Below are positions 63,101 through 64,000 of a DNA stretch of 64,000 nt, piece after piece. The notes below the pieces were generated by a model, which had not been told where the DNA came from, made no database searches, and worked only from the letters and a program-made list of their open reading frames with translations. The DNA comes from Oreocharis arfaki. Taxonomy: Eukaryota; Chordata; Aves; Passeriformes; Paramythiidae. How positions within the stretch are numbered: the first letter of the stretch is position 1; each line of letters starts with the position of its first letter. The translations under genes were made by a program, and so were the position numbers. The stretch is taken from contig VZRR01007713.1 of NCBI GenBank assembly GCA_013398015.1, positions 263,262-327,261 of the forward strand, in the 5' to 3' direction.

Positions 63101-64000
63101 TGAAAATTCCAGGCTGTGGACTAGATTCAAATTGGTGAGCACCCAAACTGTGCCCAAATGCCACCCAGTTGCAAGATCTGTTCTGAATTCCTGAGCTGTT
63201 AGAGGAATATAGTGTTTATGAGACATGCCAGATTGATGGCATCTGCATGTAAATTCTTTTTTGCTTGCCACACAACAAATACACATGGAAATGAGAGTGA
63301 AAATATCCCTCTGCTGTCCCTTTCTGTAAATACCTCCTGGACAAGTGATGGGCCAGCTTTATTTACCAAGTTAAGAAAACAGATCACTCTCCCGGTACAA
63401 TTGTTCTTCAGTTCTATTTGCTCTCATTTTTATGATTAACAGAAATATTAGCTATAACAAATGAAGAATTTTTGCAATGTAAGTAATTCCGAAGAAATTT
63501 TATTTGCTCATCGACTACGAGGGGAAAGTCTAGCTCTCCCTTCATCACCATGCACCCCTTTGACTGTGAGAGAACAGTCTTGTAAGTCTAACATGAGATT
63601 CTCCGAATCACTGGCTTTTTCTTTTTTTCTTTTTTCTTTTTTTTTTTTTAATGTTTTGTCTTGAAGATAAGAGGAGCAGCTTTGGTTTTATGTGGTCAGG
63701 CTTGCTGGTTTTGATAGTTTTGGAACAGAGCTGCTGATACATTTAGAAAATACAATTTGGCAGTGTCAGCCCACGCTGTGTACCGGTCTGTCATGTGGGG
63801 GTGGGGACGGAGAAGGATCACAACGCGAAATGGGAACCGTGTGTAAAACCACAGTAACTCATCTCCAGAAGAGAAGTTTATGTAAATTAACATTAAAGCC
63901 TTTACTCTTGTTTGCTGATAAATTTATAGACATTAGCATCAAGGTAGCAATCAGGATTCATCAGCTTTACTTTTTTATAACCTGTTAGTCTCTGATAACT
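60110..64000. other. Intergenic DNA to the window end
   Basis: AT-rich sequence with a G-run at about 61207, a short A-run near 60828 and a T-rich run at 63617-63650. Segment 60860-61480 has a candidate enhancer texture. I see no PTBP2 exon or other gene. The longest open frames are below 100 codons apart from the one ending at 60213. Confidence 0.6.
63617..63650. repeat. T-rich low-complexity run
   Basis: Poly(T) interrupted by single C bases, about 34 bp. On the - strand it could be read as a poly(A) tail, but I recognise no retrotransposed body beside it. Confidence 0.8.

Noticed and set aside
60110..64000. PTBP2 3' exons or UTR approaching from the right
   Set aside because: PTBP2 is the expected convergent neighbour, but no RRM-like peptide or exon with proper splice sites is visible.
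1..64000. CRISPR arrays, bacterial operons, tRNA or rRNA genes
   Set aside because: No regularly spaced repeats, no bacterial gene layout, and no cloverleaf or rRNA core sequence noticed; the spliced DPYD gene and CR1 elements show vertebrate nuclear DNA.

Overview
The window is vertebrate nuclear DNA, almost certainly from a bird. Genes are intron-rich with GT-AG junctions. The interspersed repeats are CR1 retrotransposon fragments, some ending in the typical ATTCTATGATT-type 3' tail, plus pieces of an LTR-like avian repeat. The only protein-coding gene I can support is the 3' end of DPYD (dihydropyrimidine dehydrogenase) on the + strand.

Positions 1 to about 26,380 are the DPYD tail: the end of a large intron (1-13847), three coding exons (13848-13991, 22120-22260, 24930-25100), two introns of 8.1 and 2.7 kb, and a 3' UTR of about 1.27 kb with a canonical AATAAA at 26354. 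Exon lengths (144, 141 and 171 nt including the stop) and phases match human exons 21-23. The encoded 151 residues correspond to human residues 875-1025 and carry all eight cysteines of the two C-terminal [4Fe-4S] clusters. Nearly all the transposon relics I recognise lie in these introns, between 7.6 and 20.2 kb.

Positions 26,380 to 64,000 are intergenic DNA downstream of DPYD. I find no coding gene there. In other vertebrates the next gene on this side is PTBP2, facing DPYD, but no PTBP2 exon is visible. The stand-out is an unannotated CpG island at about 33.6-34.5 kb (about 60 CpGs in 600 bp, counted by hand) with a TATA box at 33771, a candidate promoter for an unknown, probably non-coding, transcript. 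A smaller GC-rich patch lies at 59.2-60.1 kb. Several AT-rich segments look like candidate conserved regulatory elements, and RFX X-box-like and CTCF-like motifs are present.

I found no undescribed protein system, CRISPR array, tRNA or rRNA gene. The most useful leads are the CpG island promoter, the repeated LTR-like-plus-CR1 composite in inverted orientation around DPYD exon 21, and the symmetric RFX-type palindromes.
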